Shown here: positions 7,759 to 17,549 of the stretch, one piece after another | Layout: each line of letters starts with the position of its first letter | How positions within the stretch are numbered: the first letter of the stretch is position 1 | NCBI GenBank assembly: GCA_001730015.1 | Contig: MDLA01000175.1 | Coordinates: 186,001 to 250,000, forward strand | Source of the DNA: Chromatiales bacterium (ex Bugula neritina AB1) | GTDB taxonomy: Bacteria > Pseudomonadota > Gammaproteobacteria > Granulosicoccales > Granulosicoccaceae | DNA length: 64,000 nucleotides | Reading direction: 5' to 3' | Position numbers and translations under genes: made by a program | The notes under the pieces: model-generated | What the model was told of the DNA's origin: nothing | Seen by the model: only the letters and a program-made list of their open reading frames with translations | Database searches by the model: none

Positions 7759-9309
7759 GTGATCTCTACAGCAGAATCCACCGACCATAAACCCTTGAGT
7801 TCACCGGCAGGTATTCTTTCCCAATTCAAAATACTGCTGCTGAGTCTGGCATCGGGCGCTCTGAGTGTGCTTGCTTTTGCACCATTTGGCCTCTGGCCGA
7901 TTCTCTATGTAACGATCGCCGGCTTCTTTCTGCTAATTTACTGGTGCAGGACGAGTCGAGCCAGTATTCTTACCGGTTATTTTTTCGGACTGGGACAGTT
8001 TGGTGCGGGAGTTTACTGGGTGTACTTCAGTTTGCATCTGTTTGGCTCCGCAATTGCCCCGCTGGCGGCATTGGGCGCTCTTTTGTTTGTTATGTTGCTG
8101 GCGATTTTTCCGGCGATTTATGCCGCACTTGCATGGCGTTGTCGAGGTGCCGGGAGTATCTGGTTTCTGCTTGCAGCACCGGCAATCTGGCTCCTGATCG
8201 AATGGGTACGCAGCTGGATCTTTACCGGGTTTCCCTGGCTGAGTCTGGGCTACTCAACCTTGCAGTCGCCACTTGCCGGTTATGCACCAGTCGGTGGGGT
8301 TTTCTTGAACTCCCTGTTGCTTGCGCTTTGCAGCGGAGCGCTGGCGTTTGTAGTTTATCGACGCACACTGCGCAGTACACTGGCTGTAATGCTGGCCGTG
8401 GGGTTGATCATGGCGACCGGGGTGAAACTTAATCAGAGATCCTGGACTCACGTAAGCGGTGATCCCGTGTCGGTAACCATGGTACAAGGCAACGTTTCAC
8501 AGGAACTGAAGTTTCTGCCGAATCTGCTCGATGACTCGCTTAGAATTTATTCGTCTTTGAGTGAAACCGGCGCCGATCTGGTGATATGGCCGGAAAGCGC
8601 AATCCCGACTTTCTTTTCCGACGTGAAGGAGTGGGAGGCTGATTTTGTAGCAGCGGCAGAGGCACGCGGCAGTGTGGTTATGAGTGGCGGGTTTCTAGCC
8701 AACGACGATTACACCGAATACTACAATTCGATAAGAGTCCTGGGAGGGACCGATGACCAGGTCTATACCAAACGGCACCTGGTGCCGTTTGGTGAGTTTA
8801 TTCCATTTCGCGACCTGCTAACGGTGTTGTCCAGCCTCATCATGATCCCGATGTCAGATCTAACGGCTGGCAGCGGCCCACTGAAACCAATCAACGTTAA
8901 CGGAGTGAACTATGGGATGTCGATCTGCTTCGAAGATGCGTTTGGCGGTGAAATGCGCGCGCAGTTTCCGGATGCCAATGTCCTGATCAATATTAGCAAC
9001 GATGCCTGGTTCGGCGACTCAACTGCGCCTCACCAGCACCTGGAAATTGCCGCCATGCGATCACTGGAATTTCAGCGTCCCATGCTTCGGGTTACCAATA
9101 CCGGTATATCGTCATTGATATCCGCAAAGGGACAAATTGTAGAGCAGGGACCACAGTTTGAAGCCACGTCGTTAACGGTTGATGTCATTCCACGAAGCGG
9201 TAACACACCGTTTGTATTTTTCGGCCACACGCTGGCAATCGGTTTAGCTACAGTGTTGTTGCTGCTGAACTGGTTACTGCTTAAAAGGTGCGAGACGTCC
9301 GTAGAGTGA
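7759..9309 (+). CDS. lnt: Apolipoprotein N-acyltransferase
   Basis: Inner-membrane enzyme that adds the third acyl chain to the N-terminal Cys of lipoproteins, which the Lol system then sorts. About six to seven N-terminal membrane segments (residues ~20-210) are followed by a periplasmic nitrilase-type domain and a final helix (~485-505). The catalytic triad is visible: Glu279 (WPESAIP), Lys338 (YTKRHLVPFGEF) and Cys390 (SICFEDAFG). GTG start 8 bp after corC; 516 aa is normal. It is the last gene of the ybeZ-ybeY-corC-lnt run. Confidence 0.95.
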   Translation: MISTAESTDHKPLSSPAGILSQFKILLLSLASGALSVLAFAPFGLWPILYVTIAGFFLLIYWCRTSRASILTGYFFGLGQFGAGVYWVYFSLHLFGSAIAPLAALGALLFVMLLAIFPAIYAALAWRCRGAGSIWFLLAAPAIWLLIEWVRSWIFTGFPWLSLGYSTLQSPLAGYAPVGGVFLNSLLLALCSGALAFVVYRRTLRSTLAVMLAVGLIMATGVKLNQRSWTHVSGDPVSVTMVQGNVSQELKFLPNLLDDSLRIYSSLSETGADLVIWPESAIPTFFSDVKEWEADFVAAAEARGSVVMSGGFLANDDYTEYYNSIRVLGGTDDQVYTKRHLVPFGEFIPFRDLLTVLSSLIMIPMSDLTAGSGPLKPINVNGVNYGMSICFEDAFGGEMRAQFPDANVLINISNDAWFGDSTAPHQHLEIAAMRSLEFQRPMLRVTNTGISSLISAKGQIVEQGPQFEATSLTVDVIPRSGNTPFVFFGHTLAIGLATVLLLLNWLLLKRCETSVE

Positions 9310-9462
9310 AAAAACGGCGCCGCACAGGGGCAGGGCGGCGGGAGGAGTGAACATAAGAGGGCTTTAAAGGCGCCGCAATTAGTGGTTTAATTCGCAGTGC
9401 GAATCCGCACACCCTTTCTTTTATACAGAGCGGTTGCACCACAACGCTCGGGAGTCCAGAAG

Positions 9463-9852
9463 ATGAATGCGCCGAATGATCTCAAATACACGCAATCACA
9501 TGAGTGGGTTCGCCTCAATGACGATGGCAGTGTTACCGTTGGAATTACAGACCACGCTCAGGAGCAACTCGGCGATCTGGTTTTTGTTGAAACACCGGAA
9601 GTTGATTCCGAGGTTGAGTCAGAAGATGCCGTAGCGGTTGTGGAATCTGTCAAAGCGGCTTCCGATATCTACGCCCCTATTTCCGGCACAATTTCCGATA
9701 GCAACAGCGCACTTGCGGATGAGCCGGAGCTTGTTAACAGCGATCCCTACGGCGGTGGCTGGCTATATAGCATGGCGCCCTCCGACGGCACTGAAATAGA
9801 ACAGTTAATGGATCATGAAGCATATGAGTCCTATGTGACTTCACAGGGATAA
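9463..9852 (+). CDS. gcvH: Glycine cleavage system H protein
   Basis: Lipoyl carrier that shuttles the aminomethyl group between the P and T proteins of the glycine cleavage system. The lipoylated Lys is Lys64 in VVESVKAASDIYAPISG. The protein is 129 aa, the standard length. The frame is open from 9397, but ATG 9463 is the better start: it has GGAG at 9451-9454 at 8-nt spacing, and family homology begins at LKYTQSHEWVR. gcvP and gcvT are not in the window. The upstream gap (9310-9462) contains two GGCGCCGC-type blocks but no clear terminator. Confidence 0.96.
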   Translation: MNAPNDLKYTQSHEWVRLNDDGSVTVGITDHAQEQLGDLVFVETPEVDSEVESEDAVAVVESVKAASDIYAPISGTISDSNSALADEPELVNSDPYGGGWLYSMAPSDGTEIEQLMDHEAYESYVTSQG

Positions 9853-9926
9853 CCACCACACAAGGTTCTAGATAATTTCAGCACCTGTTTGAGATAGTCT
9901 TGAAGAACACAAAGCTTAATGGATCA

Positions 9927-11453
9927 TTAGTCCGGTAATTCAACCTCGGACTGCGGCAACAGGGTCAATTGAAATCCAAGGGCTTTCAGCGGTGCTATTT
10001 CATCACGTAGGTCTGCACCGGTCAGCGGGTGGCTTGCGAGCCATTGCGCCGGCAATTCAATGGTCAGTGATTTTTTCTCAACAATAAGTTCGAGTGCGGG
10101 TGTGGAAACCACGCCCCGGGTGCGTTGCAGTAGAATTGCCAGGCGCAGCAGAACCAGTAGGTAAGGATAACGTTTCTGGTCTGATGCACTTAGCCCGCCG
10201 GTGAACTCTATAGCAACCTTTCTCCGATGGTTGCGAACAAGCGAGGCTAGCATCATCTGATCATTGCGTGAAAACCCTAATAGATCAGCATTTCTAAGCA
10301 GGTATTCTCCGTGCTTGTGGTACTGCACGTGAGAAACCGAGAGTCCGATCTCGTGCAGGTCACAAGCCCACAGTAACGTGGAGAGATCGTGCTTTCGGCT
10401 TAAGCGCCACGGTTTGCGTACTTTATTGAATAACAATTCTGCGGTGTCGCTGACTCGAGTGGCTTGATCAACATCGACCAGAAACCGTTGCTGCAGATCG
10501 ATGACAGCATTCATTCGAACGTGCTCTTTCGGTTTGTCATCTCCGAGTTCTACAAGTACCCCTTCGCGCAGGGCCGCATGAGAAACACCCATGAATTCTA
10601 TATCGAGTGATCGGAATGTGGCCAGCAAAACAGATAGGCCGCCGATAATAACCGATCGCCGGTCTTCTCCTATGAAGTCGATATTCTTTAATGCGGAAAT
10701 CCCCTTTTTACCAAGCAGTTTTATCAGCTGTTGCAGTCCCTGCGCTGTGATACCGCGGTCACTGATTCCCAGTGCGCAGAGGATTTTCTCGGTAGCTTTT
10801 ATGGTGCCGGAGGAGCCGATGCAATGATCCCACTCGTGCTTGATGTATTTCCCGGTTAACGGTTGTAATTCAATTTGCGTTTGCTTGACTGCTTTTTCAA
10901 ATTGTTTTGGCAGGGGTTCCCCGCTGGTAAACCAGTGTTCGGTGGCTACCACGCACCCGGCATTAATACTCCCCATCAATTTAGGTTTTGTACCGGTTCC
11001 CGCGATTATTTCGGTACTGCTGCCACCTATATCGATAACCAGACGTTTTTTATTGTCGCGGGTGCCATAGGTCACGCCTGCAAAGATCAAACGTGCTTCT
11101 TCTCTTCCTGAGATTATATCAATCGGAACACCGAGTATTCGCTCGGCCGCTGCGTTGAATACGTCAGCGTTGCGAGCACGTCGCAGTGTGTTGGTGCCAA
11201 CGACACGGATATGGCTTCTGGGCACGCCGCGTAATCGCTGCTGAAACAAAGACAGGCATTCCAGTGCACGCTCCATGGTTTCCGGTTGTATAACGTTGTT
11301 TGCATCAAGACCCGAGCCCAGTCGTACTGGTCGACGCAGTTTATCGATCATCTGCAAGTGTGCTTGTCGGCCGCCAGCCACTGCCATATGAAAACTGTTT
11401 GAGCCAAGGTCGATAGCAGCGAATGAATTATTTGCGGTTATTTCATGGCTCAT
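9927..11453 (-). CDS. ppx: Ppx/GppA family polyphosphate/pppGpp phosphatase
   Basis: Sugar-kinase/HSP70-fold phosphohydrolase that degrades polyphosphate from its ends and/or converts pppGpp to ppGpp. AIDLGSNSFHMAVA (near residue 13) and DIGGSSTEIIAG (~140) are the two phosphate-binding loops. The C-terminal half (~315-508) resembles the HD-like domain of long Ppx proteins (WACDLHEIGLSVS, HGEYLLRNAD). 508 aa matches Ppx (~500). Ppx and GppA cannot be told apart without an alignment. It runs in the same direction as hemA-prfA-prmC, 97 bp after prmC; a GGCAGGG/CCCTGCC inverted repeat at 11474-11503 sits in that gap. Confidence 0.9.
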   Translation of the reverse strand: MSHEITANNSFAAIDLGSNSFHMAVAGGRQAHLQMIDKLRRPVRLGSGLDANNVIQPETMERALECLSLFQQRLRGVPRSHIRVVGTNTLRRARNADVFNAAAERILGVPIDIISGREEARLIFAGVTYGTRDNKKRLVIDIGGSSTEIIAGTGTKPKLMGSINAGCVVATEHWFTSGEPLPKQFEKAVKQTQIELQPLTGKYIKHEWDHCIGSSGTIKATEKILCALGISDRGITAQGLQQLIKLLGKKGISALKNIDFIGEDRRSVIIGGLSVLLATFRSLDIEFMGVSHAALREGVLVELGDDKPKEHVRMNAVIDLQQRFLVDVDQATRVSDTAELLFNKVRKPWRLSRKHDLSTLLWACDLHEIGLSVSHVQYHKHGEYLLRNADLLGFSRNDQMMLASLVRNHRRKVAIEFTGGLSASDQKRYPYLLVLLRLAILLQRTRGVVSTPALELIVEKKSLTIELPAQWLASHPLTGADLRDEIAPLKALGFQLTLLPQSEVELPD

Positions 11454-11550
11454 CGGAAGCGCTCATCAGGAACAGGCAGGGTGGCATCCCAGGGGCCCTG
11501 CCTTCGAGGCAAATATCTGCACTGAAAAAAATGGAATTGTTCGGGGTATT

Positions 11551-12399
11551 TCAGCGCTGACCAAGAGTCACCCGGTCTCGTGCTTCGATATCCTGCTCGG
11601 TACGGACGTTTTGAAATCCGGCGTCGCGCATCAATTGTTGTGTAACAGTGCCTTGTGTCGCCCCGTGTTCAATCAACAGCCAGCCCGAGTTCTGCATAAA
11701 TTCAGCAGCACCGGAAACGATGCACGTAATATCGTGAGTGCCGTTTTTTGGCGACACCAGGGCGCCTCTCGGTTCATATTGTAGTCCGCCGCGATTCAGG
11801 TGTGGATCGTCACCGGCAATATAGGGCGGGTTAGCTACAATCAACCGGTAATCCCTGCGTGGCACCTGTTCAAACCAGTCTGACTGTATAAAATGAACGT
11901 TGACTTTGTTTGTGTGTGCATTGAAACGCGCTATATCCAATGCCGCTGCACTTTGATCTACGGCATCGACAACCAGTGCGTCGAATTCACTGCCAAGGCT
12001 GATCGCAATAGCACCGCTGCCTGTCCCCAGATCCAGTACCGGGCCTTCTTGCTGGTGCAGAATATCCAGGGCCAGTTCCACCAGACGTTCGGTCTCGGGG
12101 CGTGGTATCAGTGTTTCCGGGTTTACCCGAAAAGGCAGAGACCAGAACTCGCGGGTACCGGTTAGATAGGCCACCGGAATACCTTCTGCACGCTGATCGA
12201 TCAGATCATCGAATTTATTCTGAGTTGCCGGGTCCGGTATTTTTTCGGGCCAGGTATAGAGATAAGCACGGTTTCGCTGCAAGCATTCTGCCAGCAGTAA
12301 TTCGGCATCCAGCCGTGCTGTTTCGCTCAAGGACTCAAGCCGGTGAGCCGCGCTACGCAATAGCGCTGAGATCGTTGGCGCTGCGTGGTTATCCGTCAT
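11551..12399 (-). CDS. prmC: Release factor glutamine methyltransferase
   Basis: Methylates the Gln of the GGQ motif in RF1 and RF2 with SAM. Rossmann motif I is DLGTGSG (123-129), the catalytic NPPY is at 190-193, and the N-terminal helical domain that binds the release factor spans about 1-95. 282 aa is normal. It follows its substrate gene prfA by 87 bp in the same direction, the usual hemA-prfA-prmC order. Confidence 0.95.
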   Translation of the reverse strand: MTDNHAAPTISALLRSAAHRLESLSETARLDAELLLAECLQRNRAYLYTWPEKIPDPATQNKFDDLIDQRAEGIPVAYLTGTREFWSLPFRVNPETLIPRPETERLVELALDILHQQEGPVLDLGTGSGAIAISLGSEFDALVVDAVDQSAAALDIARFNAHTNKVNVHFIQSDWFEQVPRRDYRLIVANPPYIAGDDPHLNRGGLQYEPRGALVSPKNGTHDITCIVSGAAEFMQNSGWLLIEHGATQGTVTQQLMRDAGFQNVRTEQDIEARDRVTLGQR

Positions 12400-12486
12400 T
12401 GTGTATCAGATAAAATAGACTGGGGGTCTATGGTGTCGTGTGTGCCTGTTGCGCCAGTATAGATGCTGTTGTACCGGAACCGATTG

Positions 12487-13569
12487 TTAATCCCCGAGCT
12501 CTGCCAGCATATCGGCCTGATGTTCGGCGAGCAAGGGATCGATCACTTGCTCAAGCCCACCGTTGACTATTTCTTCCAGTTTATAGAGTGTCAGGTTAAT
12601 GCGATGATCAGTGACTCGCCCTTGTGGGAAGTTATAGGTGCGAATTCGTTCGGATCGATCGCCGCTTCCCACCTGCAGGCGTCTGGATTCAGACTCTTCT
12701 GCGTGCTGTTTGTCGACTTCATCATTGAGTAGTCGTGCCTGCAGAAGCGACATCGCGCGTGCGCGGTTCTTGTGCTGTGAACGCTGATCCTGACACTCGA
12801 CTACAATGCCGGTAGGCAGATGAGTGAGCCGTATCGCCGAATCGGTTTTATTGATGTGCTGGCCACCGGCGCCGCTAGCGCGAAACGTATCTACGCGTAG
12901 GTCGGCAGGATTTATAGTCACTTCCTCAACTTGCTCCGCTTCCGGCAGAATTGCTACCGTGGCGGCAGAGGTATGTACCCGGCCCTGCGACTCAGTTTCC
13001 GGTACGCGCTGCACCCGATGCGCACCTGATTCAAATTTCAGTCTCGAAAAAACACCATTGCCTTCAAGCCTAGCCACTACTTCTTTGTAGCCACCGTGCT
13101 CACCATCGCGCTCGGTGATCACCTCTACGCGCCATTTTTGTGATTCGGCATAGCGTGAGTACATTTTAAACAGATCACCGGCAAAAATTGCCGCTTCATC
13201 ACCACCGGTGCCAGCTCGTATTTCGAGGAATACGTTGTTTTCATCGCGCGGATCTCGCGGTAACAGAAGCTTTTGCAACTCCAGAGTGAGATCATCGATT
13301 TTCGCCTCGGCAGCTTCTGTCTCTTCACGTGCCATATCACGTATATCCGGGTCGGGATCGTTGGCCATTTCACGGGCGCTTTCCAGGTCAGCTACGGTCG
13401 CCATGTAGTTTGTGTAGCTGACAACTACCGGCTCTAGCTGCGAATACTCGCGGGAGAGATCCCGGTAGCGGTTTTGATCGGAAATGATCTCCGCCTCACC
13501 GAGTAACGCCGCAATTTCTTCGTGGCGCTCGCTGAGTGCTTCCAGTTTTGATTTTATCGATGCTTTCAC
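12487..13569 (-). CDS. prfA: Peptide chain release factor 1
   Basis: Terminates translation at UAA and UAG. The stop-codon recognition PxT-type motif is PET at 190-192, followed by ESQGRVHTSA. The peptidyl-hydrolysis GGQ is at 235-237, the site methylated by PrmC. 360 aa, full length. The ATG overlaps the hemA stop by 4 bp. Confidence 0.97.
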   Translation of the reverse strand: MKASIKSKLEALSERHEEIAALLGEAEIISDQNRYRDLSREYSQLEPVVVSYTNYMATVADLESAREMANDPDPDIRDMAREETEAAEAKIDDLTLELQKLLLPRDPRDENNVFLEIRAGTGGDEAAIFAGDLFKMYSRYAESQKWRVEVITERDGEHGGYKEVVARLEGNGVFSRLKFESGAHRVQRVPETESQGRVHTSAATVAILPEAEQVEEVTINPADLRVDTFRASGAGGQHINKTDSAIRLTHLPTGIVVECQDQRSQHKNRARAMSLLQARLLNDEVDKQHAEESESRRLQVGSGDRSERIRTYNFPQGRVTDHRINLTLYKLEEIVNGGLEQVIDPLLAEHQADMLAELGD

Positions 13570-14828
13570 TGGCCTACGTCTTTCAGGTCGAATAGTTTGC
13601 GGGCCGCATCAACCACAGTGTTGTTGCCTGTTTCGCTGGCTTCGCGCAATTGGGTGGAGGGCTTGTGTAACAGCTTGTTGGTGAAGGTGTGTGCGAAGTA
13701 TTGTAACGCTTTCTCGGGACTTTCACCCCTGGCAAGCATGGCCTGGGCATTTTTCAGAGTTTCCTGTTGCAGCCCGGTCGCATGGGCACGCAGATCGGCA
13801 ATAGTAGTACCAGCGTCGAGCCCGCGCAATTTTTGCATGAAGCTGACGGCCTGATGATCGATGATCGATTCAGCTTTAATTGCCGCTTCTTTGCGTGCCT
13901 GCATGCCCTGATCGATGATTTCAGTGAGATCGTCAACGGTATACAGAAAGACGTCTGCCAGATCGCTCACCTGCGCTTCGATGTCGCGAGGCACAGCGAT
14001 ATCAATCATGGCCATTGGGCGGTGCTTGCGTAATTTCAGAGCCTGTTCAACAGCGCCTTTGCCAAGAATAGGCAAGGTGGAAGCGGTGGATGAAATAGTG
14101 ATGTCCGCCAGTGCCAGTACATTCGGGATTTCGCTTAAGGTGATAGCCTGTGCCTGATACTGATTTGCGAGCAATTGCGCGCGTTCCAGCGTGCGGTTCG
14201 CAATAATTGCCTTGCCAATTCCTGATGATTGCAAATGTTGCAATGCCAGCTCAATCGTCTCACCGGCACCGATTAGCAGCGCTGTGTGTTCGTTCAGGTC
14301 GCCGAAGATCTGCTTGGCCAAAGACACGGCAGCAAAGGCCACAGAAACCGGGCTGGCGCCGATAGCGGTGTCGGTACGTACCTGCTTGGCAACTTTGAAC
14401 GCCGACTGAAACAAAAGTGAAAGATGCTTGCCAACGGAGCCCGCATCTCCTGCATCGCGATAAGCCTGCTTTATCTGGCCGAGAATTTGCGGCTCTCCGA
14501 GCACCATGGAATCGAGCCCGCTGCAGACCCGCATCAGGTGATGCACGGCTTGTTGATCATGATGTTGAAACAGGAATGGAGAAAAGGTTTCGTGCGGTGC
14601 CTGGTGGTAGTGGTGCAGCCAATTGACGAGTGTTGGTGTCTGGGTAGAGTCCATACCGCAATAAATCTCGGTGCGGTTACAGGTTGAGACAATAGTTGCT
14701 TCAGATACACTGAGATCCCGCCGCAGATTTTGCAGGGCATCAGGAAGGCGTTCGGGAGCAAACGCAATGCGCTCTCTCACGTCAACTGGAGCGGTGTGAT
14801 GATTGAGGCCGATGGCTACGAGTGACAT
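13566..14828 (-). CDS. hemA: Glutamyl-tRNA reductase
   Basis: First step of C5-pathway tetrapyrrole synthesis: reduces glutamyl-tRNA(Glu) to glutamate-1-semialdehyde. The catalytic Cys50 is in STCNRTEIY. The central NADPH Rossmann region has LLIGAGETIEL, and the C-terminal helical dimerisation domain is complete. 420 aa is typical. It begins a divergent pair with the TPR lipoprotein gene; the 14829-15087 gap between them must hold both promoters, but I see no convincing boxes. Confidence 0.96.
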   Translation of the reverse strand: MSLVAIGLNHHTAPVDVRERIAFAPERLPDALQNLRRDLSVSEATIVSTCNRTEIYCGMDSTQTPTLVNWLHHYHQAPHETFSPFLFQHHDQQAVHHLMRVCSGLDSMVLGEPQILGQIKQAYRDAGDAGSVGKHLSLLFQSAFKVAKQVRTDTAIGASPVSVAFAAVSLAKQIFGDLNEHTALLIGAGETIELALQHLQSSGIGKAIIANRTLERAQLLANQYQAQAITLSEIPNVLALADITISSTASTLPILGKGAVEQALKLRKHRPMAMIDIAVPRDIEAQVSDLADVFLYTVDDLTEIIDQGMQARKEAAIKAESIIDHQAVSFMQKLRGLDAGTTIADLRAHATGLQQETLKNAQAMLARGESPEKALQYFAHTFTNKLLHKPSTQLREASETGNNTVVDAARKLFDLKDVGQ

Positions 14829-15087
14829 TTGTATGATGTTACCAAATCTGCGGGCTAGCCCGTCTCAAGTGTTATGGTTGTCACGTGTTTTCGACCGGAT
14901 TGTAGTGGCTGGGACAAAACATTGTGGGGACAGACATTGTGTCGTGTAGTTGATTTGCAAGACAACGAAGACGATTATAGCTATGGAATCGAGTCGTTGG
15001 CGATTGTCGAACCAGCATCATTGGTGTTTTGGCATTATTTTTAAAGGTTGAACAACAGATTTGGACATAACAGGTGGTGCTTCGATT

Positions 15088-16878
15088 TTGAAAACAATAA
15101 CTTTATCTGTAGTACTGGGTGTTTCGGTAGGCGCCTGCAGTACACTAACCAATGCACAGACAGCGGATCAGTCGCAAGGCTTGCAGGCAAGTGGTGAAAT
15201 ACTGTCGCAAGCCACTTCGGAGTCGCTGTCCGATGAACTGACGCCCACCCGTAGTGCAAAATCCTTTCGATCCCGCCAACTTAGTATTATGCAAGAGTCG
15301 GATCTTGTTTTTAAGATTCTTTCAGCTGAAATGGCTGGCAGGCGTGGTCGGGTAGATATCGCCGCGCAGAATTATTTTGAGGCCGCCACCGTCAGCGGGG
15401 ACAAACGCGTTGCTGAGCGGGCCACCAAGCTGGCGCTGTACAGCCGTGATATCGAACGCGCAGAGGGTGCTGTCAATCTGTGGGTGGAACTATCCCCTGA
15501 GAGTGTCGATGCCTGGCAGCACAAAGCTCAGGTGGCGATGCAAAGAAAAAACGCAGAGGCCACCTCCCGTGCGTTGGAGCAGGTGATCAAGTTATCAGAG
15601 GGCGCTCCGTCAAGTGTGATACCCGGTGTGGTTAACTCCATTTTGCGGCAGTCAGATGCTGAGCTCGGGGTTGAAGTGCTGACTCAACTGGGTCAGCGAT
15701 TTCCCGACAATGCAGACACACAGTATGGTTTAGGCCGTTTTGCAATTTCCAGGGGTGAGCGGGAAACTGCTCTGGATGCGTTTAATCGTGCACTGGAAAT
15801 TGACCCCGCCAATGCCGATGCCACGCTGGCAATCGCCAGGCTTAGGCTGGAAGCTGGTGAGGGAGATGACGCATTGCAGCCGGTACAGGCGTTCGTAGAA
15901 CGTGAAGCAGAAAACGTATCCGCGCAGCTCGGTTATGCGCGTTTGTTGGCGGAATCGGGTAAATACGATAGGGCAACCGAGCGCTTTGAAGTGATCGCCG
16001 GGAAATTTCCGGCCAACGCTGATGCGCTCTATTCTATCGGGCTGCTGGCGTTGGAGATCAAGCGAGTGAATCAGGCAGAAAAATATTTGCTCGGCGTGGT
16101 TGCTCTGGGAAAACATCAGACATCGGCGAACTATTATCTGGCACGCATATCGGACAGTCGCAAAGAATATCGCGAGGCCATTGATCGCTATCAGCGGGTG
16201 CAGGAGGGAGATAATTTTTTTGACGCGCAGATTCGCTCAGCGGAGTTACTGGGTCTGGTGGGCGAAGTGGACAAGGGTCGCCGTTTGATTGAAAGTCTGC
16301 GGGCCTATTCAGATGAAAAAGCGATACAGGTGGAACTGATCACCTCTGAAAGCCGATTGCTAAACAGCAACGATCAGCATGAAGAGTCACTGAAAATATT
16401 AACGGAGGGTCTGGAGCAATACAAAGACGATACATCACTACTTTATGCGCGTGCACTGGTTGCCGAAAGGCTCGATCAGCGTGAGATGTTTGAAGAAGAT
16501 TTAACCCGGGTCATTGGTCTGCAGCCCGATAACGGCTATGCGCTGAATGCACTGGGGTACTTTCTGGCCGATCGCAATGAGCGACTCGATGAGGCAGAAG
16601 GCTATCTGGTCCGGGCTTTTGAATTATTGCCCGAGGATCCGGCTATTATCGATAGTCTCGGCTGGGTTTATTACCGCCAGAGCAGGTACCGGGAATCGAT
16701 TGAATTGTTGCGCAAGGCTCATGGAATGCTGCCTGATTCAGAGATAGCAGCACACTTGGGTGAGGTATTATGGGTATCTGGTGATCAGGATAGTGCGACC
16801 AAAGTGTGGGAAGAAGCACTGCGTGCCGCTCCCGATGACGATTTGCTCAACTCAGTGGTGAAAAAGTACATTCGTTGA
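15088..16878 (+). CDS. TPR-repeat lipoprotein
   Basis: Predicted lipoprotein made almost wholly of tetratricopeptide repeats, so a scaffold for protein contacts in the periplasm/outer membrane; exact role unknown. TTG at 15088 is the likely start because it gives a textbook signal peptide with lipobox VGAC (Cys near residue 17); an upstream TTG (15061) would add nine residues before the Lys. Repeats are recognisable throughout by the -G-x2-AL-x2-A-(P/A)- pattern, for example around DAFNRALEIDPANADA and the C-terminal EAYLVRAFELLPEDPA-like unit. The equivalent gene sits between hemA and lolB in Pseudomonas. Its stop overlaps the lolB start by 4 bp. Confidence 0.85.
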   Translation: MKTITLSVVLGVSVGACSTLTNAQTADQSQGLQASGEILSQATSESLSDELTPTRSAKSFRSRQLSIMQESDLVFKILSAEMAGRRGRVDIAAQNYFEAATVSGDKRVAERATKLALYSRDIERAEGAVNLWVELSPESVDAWQHKAQVAMQRKNAEATSRALEQVIKLSEGAPSSVIPGVVNSILRQSDAELGVEVLTQLGQRFPDNADTQYGLGRFAISRGERETALDAFNRALEIDPANADATLAIARLRLEAGEGDDALQPVQAFVEREAENVSAQLGYARLLAESGKYDRATERFEVIAGKFPANADALYSIGLLALEIKRVNQAEKYLLGVVALGKHQTSANYYLARISDSRKEYREAIDRYQRVQEGDNFFDAQIRSAELLGLVGEVDKGRRLIESLRAYSDEKAIQVELITSESRLLNSNDQHEESLKILTEGLEQYKDDTSLLYARALVAERLDQREMFEEDLTRVIGLQPDNGYALNALGYFLADRNERLDEAEGYLVRAFELLPEDPAIIDSLGWVYYRQSRYRESIELLRKAHGMLPDSEIAAHLGEVLWVSGDQDSATKVWEEALRAAPDDDLLNSVVKKYIR

Positions 16879-17549
16879 AATTATTGCATGCTGTAAAACC
16901 GTTGCGAACGCTCGCTGCGTGGACGCTTGCCGCCGCCTTACTGGTTTCGTGTCAGTCCACGCCGATCAAGGGTCCGCCAGCCACCGCACAGAGCATAGCG
17001 CAGCGCGAGGTCAGCCTCGCCGCTTTGAAACCCTGGCGTGCGCTGGGCTCGCTGGTAATAGAGTCGAAAAAACAAGGGGTTTTCAATGTTTCTTTTGCAT
17101 GGGATGCCAACCTCGACGGCTTCGATATAAAGCTGTTCGGTCCGCTTGGTGTGCAGGCCTACCGGGTAACTCAGGCATCTGGCAGTTCCAGATTGGTGAG
17201 TAAGGAAGATACCTTTGTCGGAGATTCCGCAGAGTCTCTATTGCTGGACGCTCTGGGAGTTCGAGTTCCGCTGAATAGTATGCAGGACTGGGTGGTTGGA
17301 TTACAGGGCGACGCAACCCGAATTGAACGTGACCGATCCGGCCTGCTGCGCGAGTTGGTAGTCGCCGGGGAGCAGGAACAGCAGTGGGATGTAAACTTCA
17401 GGCGTTATACACGCCACGATAATCTTGCCCTGCCGTCCTTCATTGTTGTGAAGGGTGACGGTCTCGAGATTCGAATGACTGTTAAAAAATGGACAAAGCC
17501 GAAAGCCACGTCGAATGGTCGATTAAGAGTTCCCGGTGTCGATAGTTGA
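16875..17549 (+). CDS. lolB: Outer-membrane lipoprotein receptor LolB
   Basis: Accepts lipoproteins from LolA and inserts them in the inner leaflet of the outer membrane. The signal peptide ends in a lipobox LVSC (Cys at about residue 27). The remainder has the LolB layout: W-x-A-x-G-S-L core (PWRALGSLVIESKKQG), FNVSFAWD and the GLLRELV region. Starts with TTG at 16875, overlapping the TPR gene; 224 aa. The 3' end overlaps the ispE GTG by 14 bp. Confidence 0.9.
   Translation: MKLLHAVKPLRTLAAWTLAAALLVSCQSTPIKGPPATAQSIAQREVSLAALKPWRALGSLVIESKKQGVFNVSFAWDANLDGFDIKLFGPLGVQAYRVTQASGSSRLVSKEDTFVGDSAESLLLDALGVRVPLNSMQDWVVGLQGDATRIERDRSGLLRELVVAGEQEQQWDVNFRRYTRHDNLALPSFIVVKGDGLEIRMTVKKWTKPKATSNGRLRVPGVDS

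Noticed and set aside
11474..11503. Hairpin AGGCAGGG/CCCTGCCT after prmC as terminator
   Set aside because: No T-run follows on the minus strand; it may be structure only.
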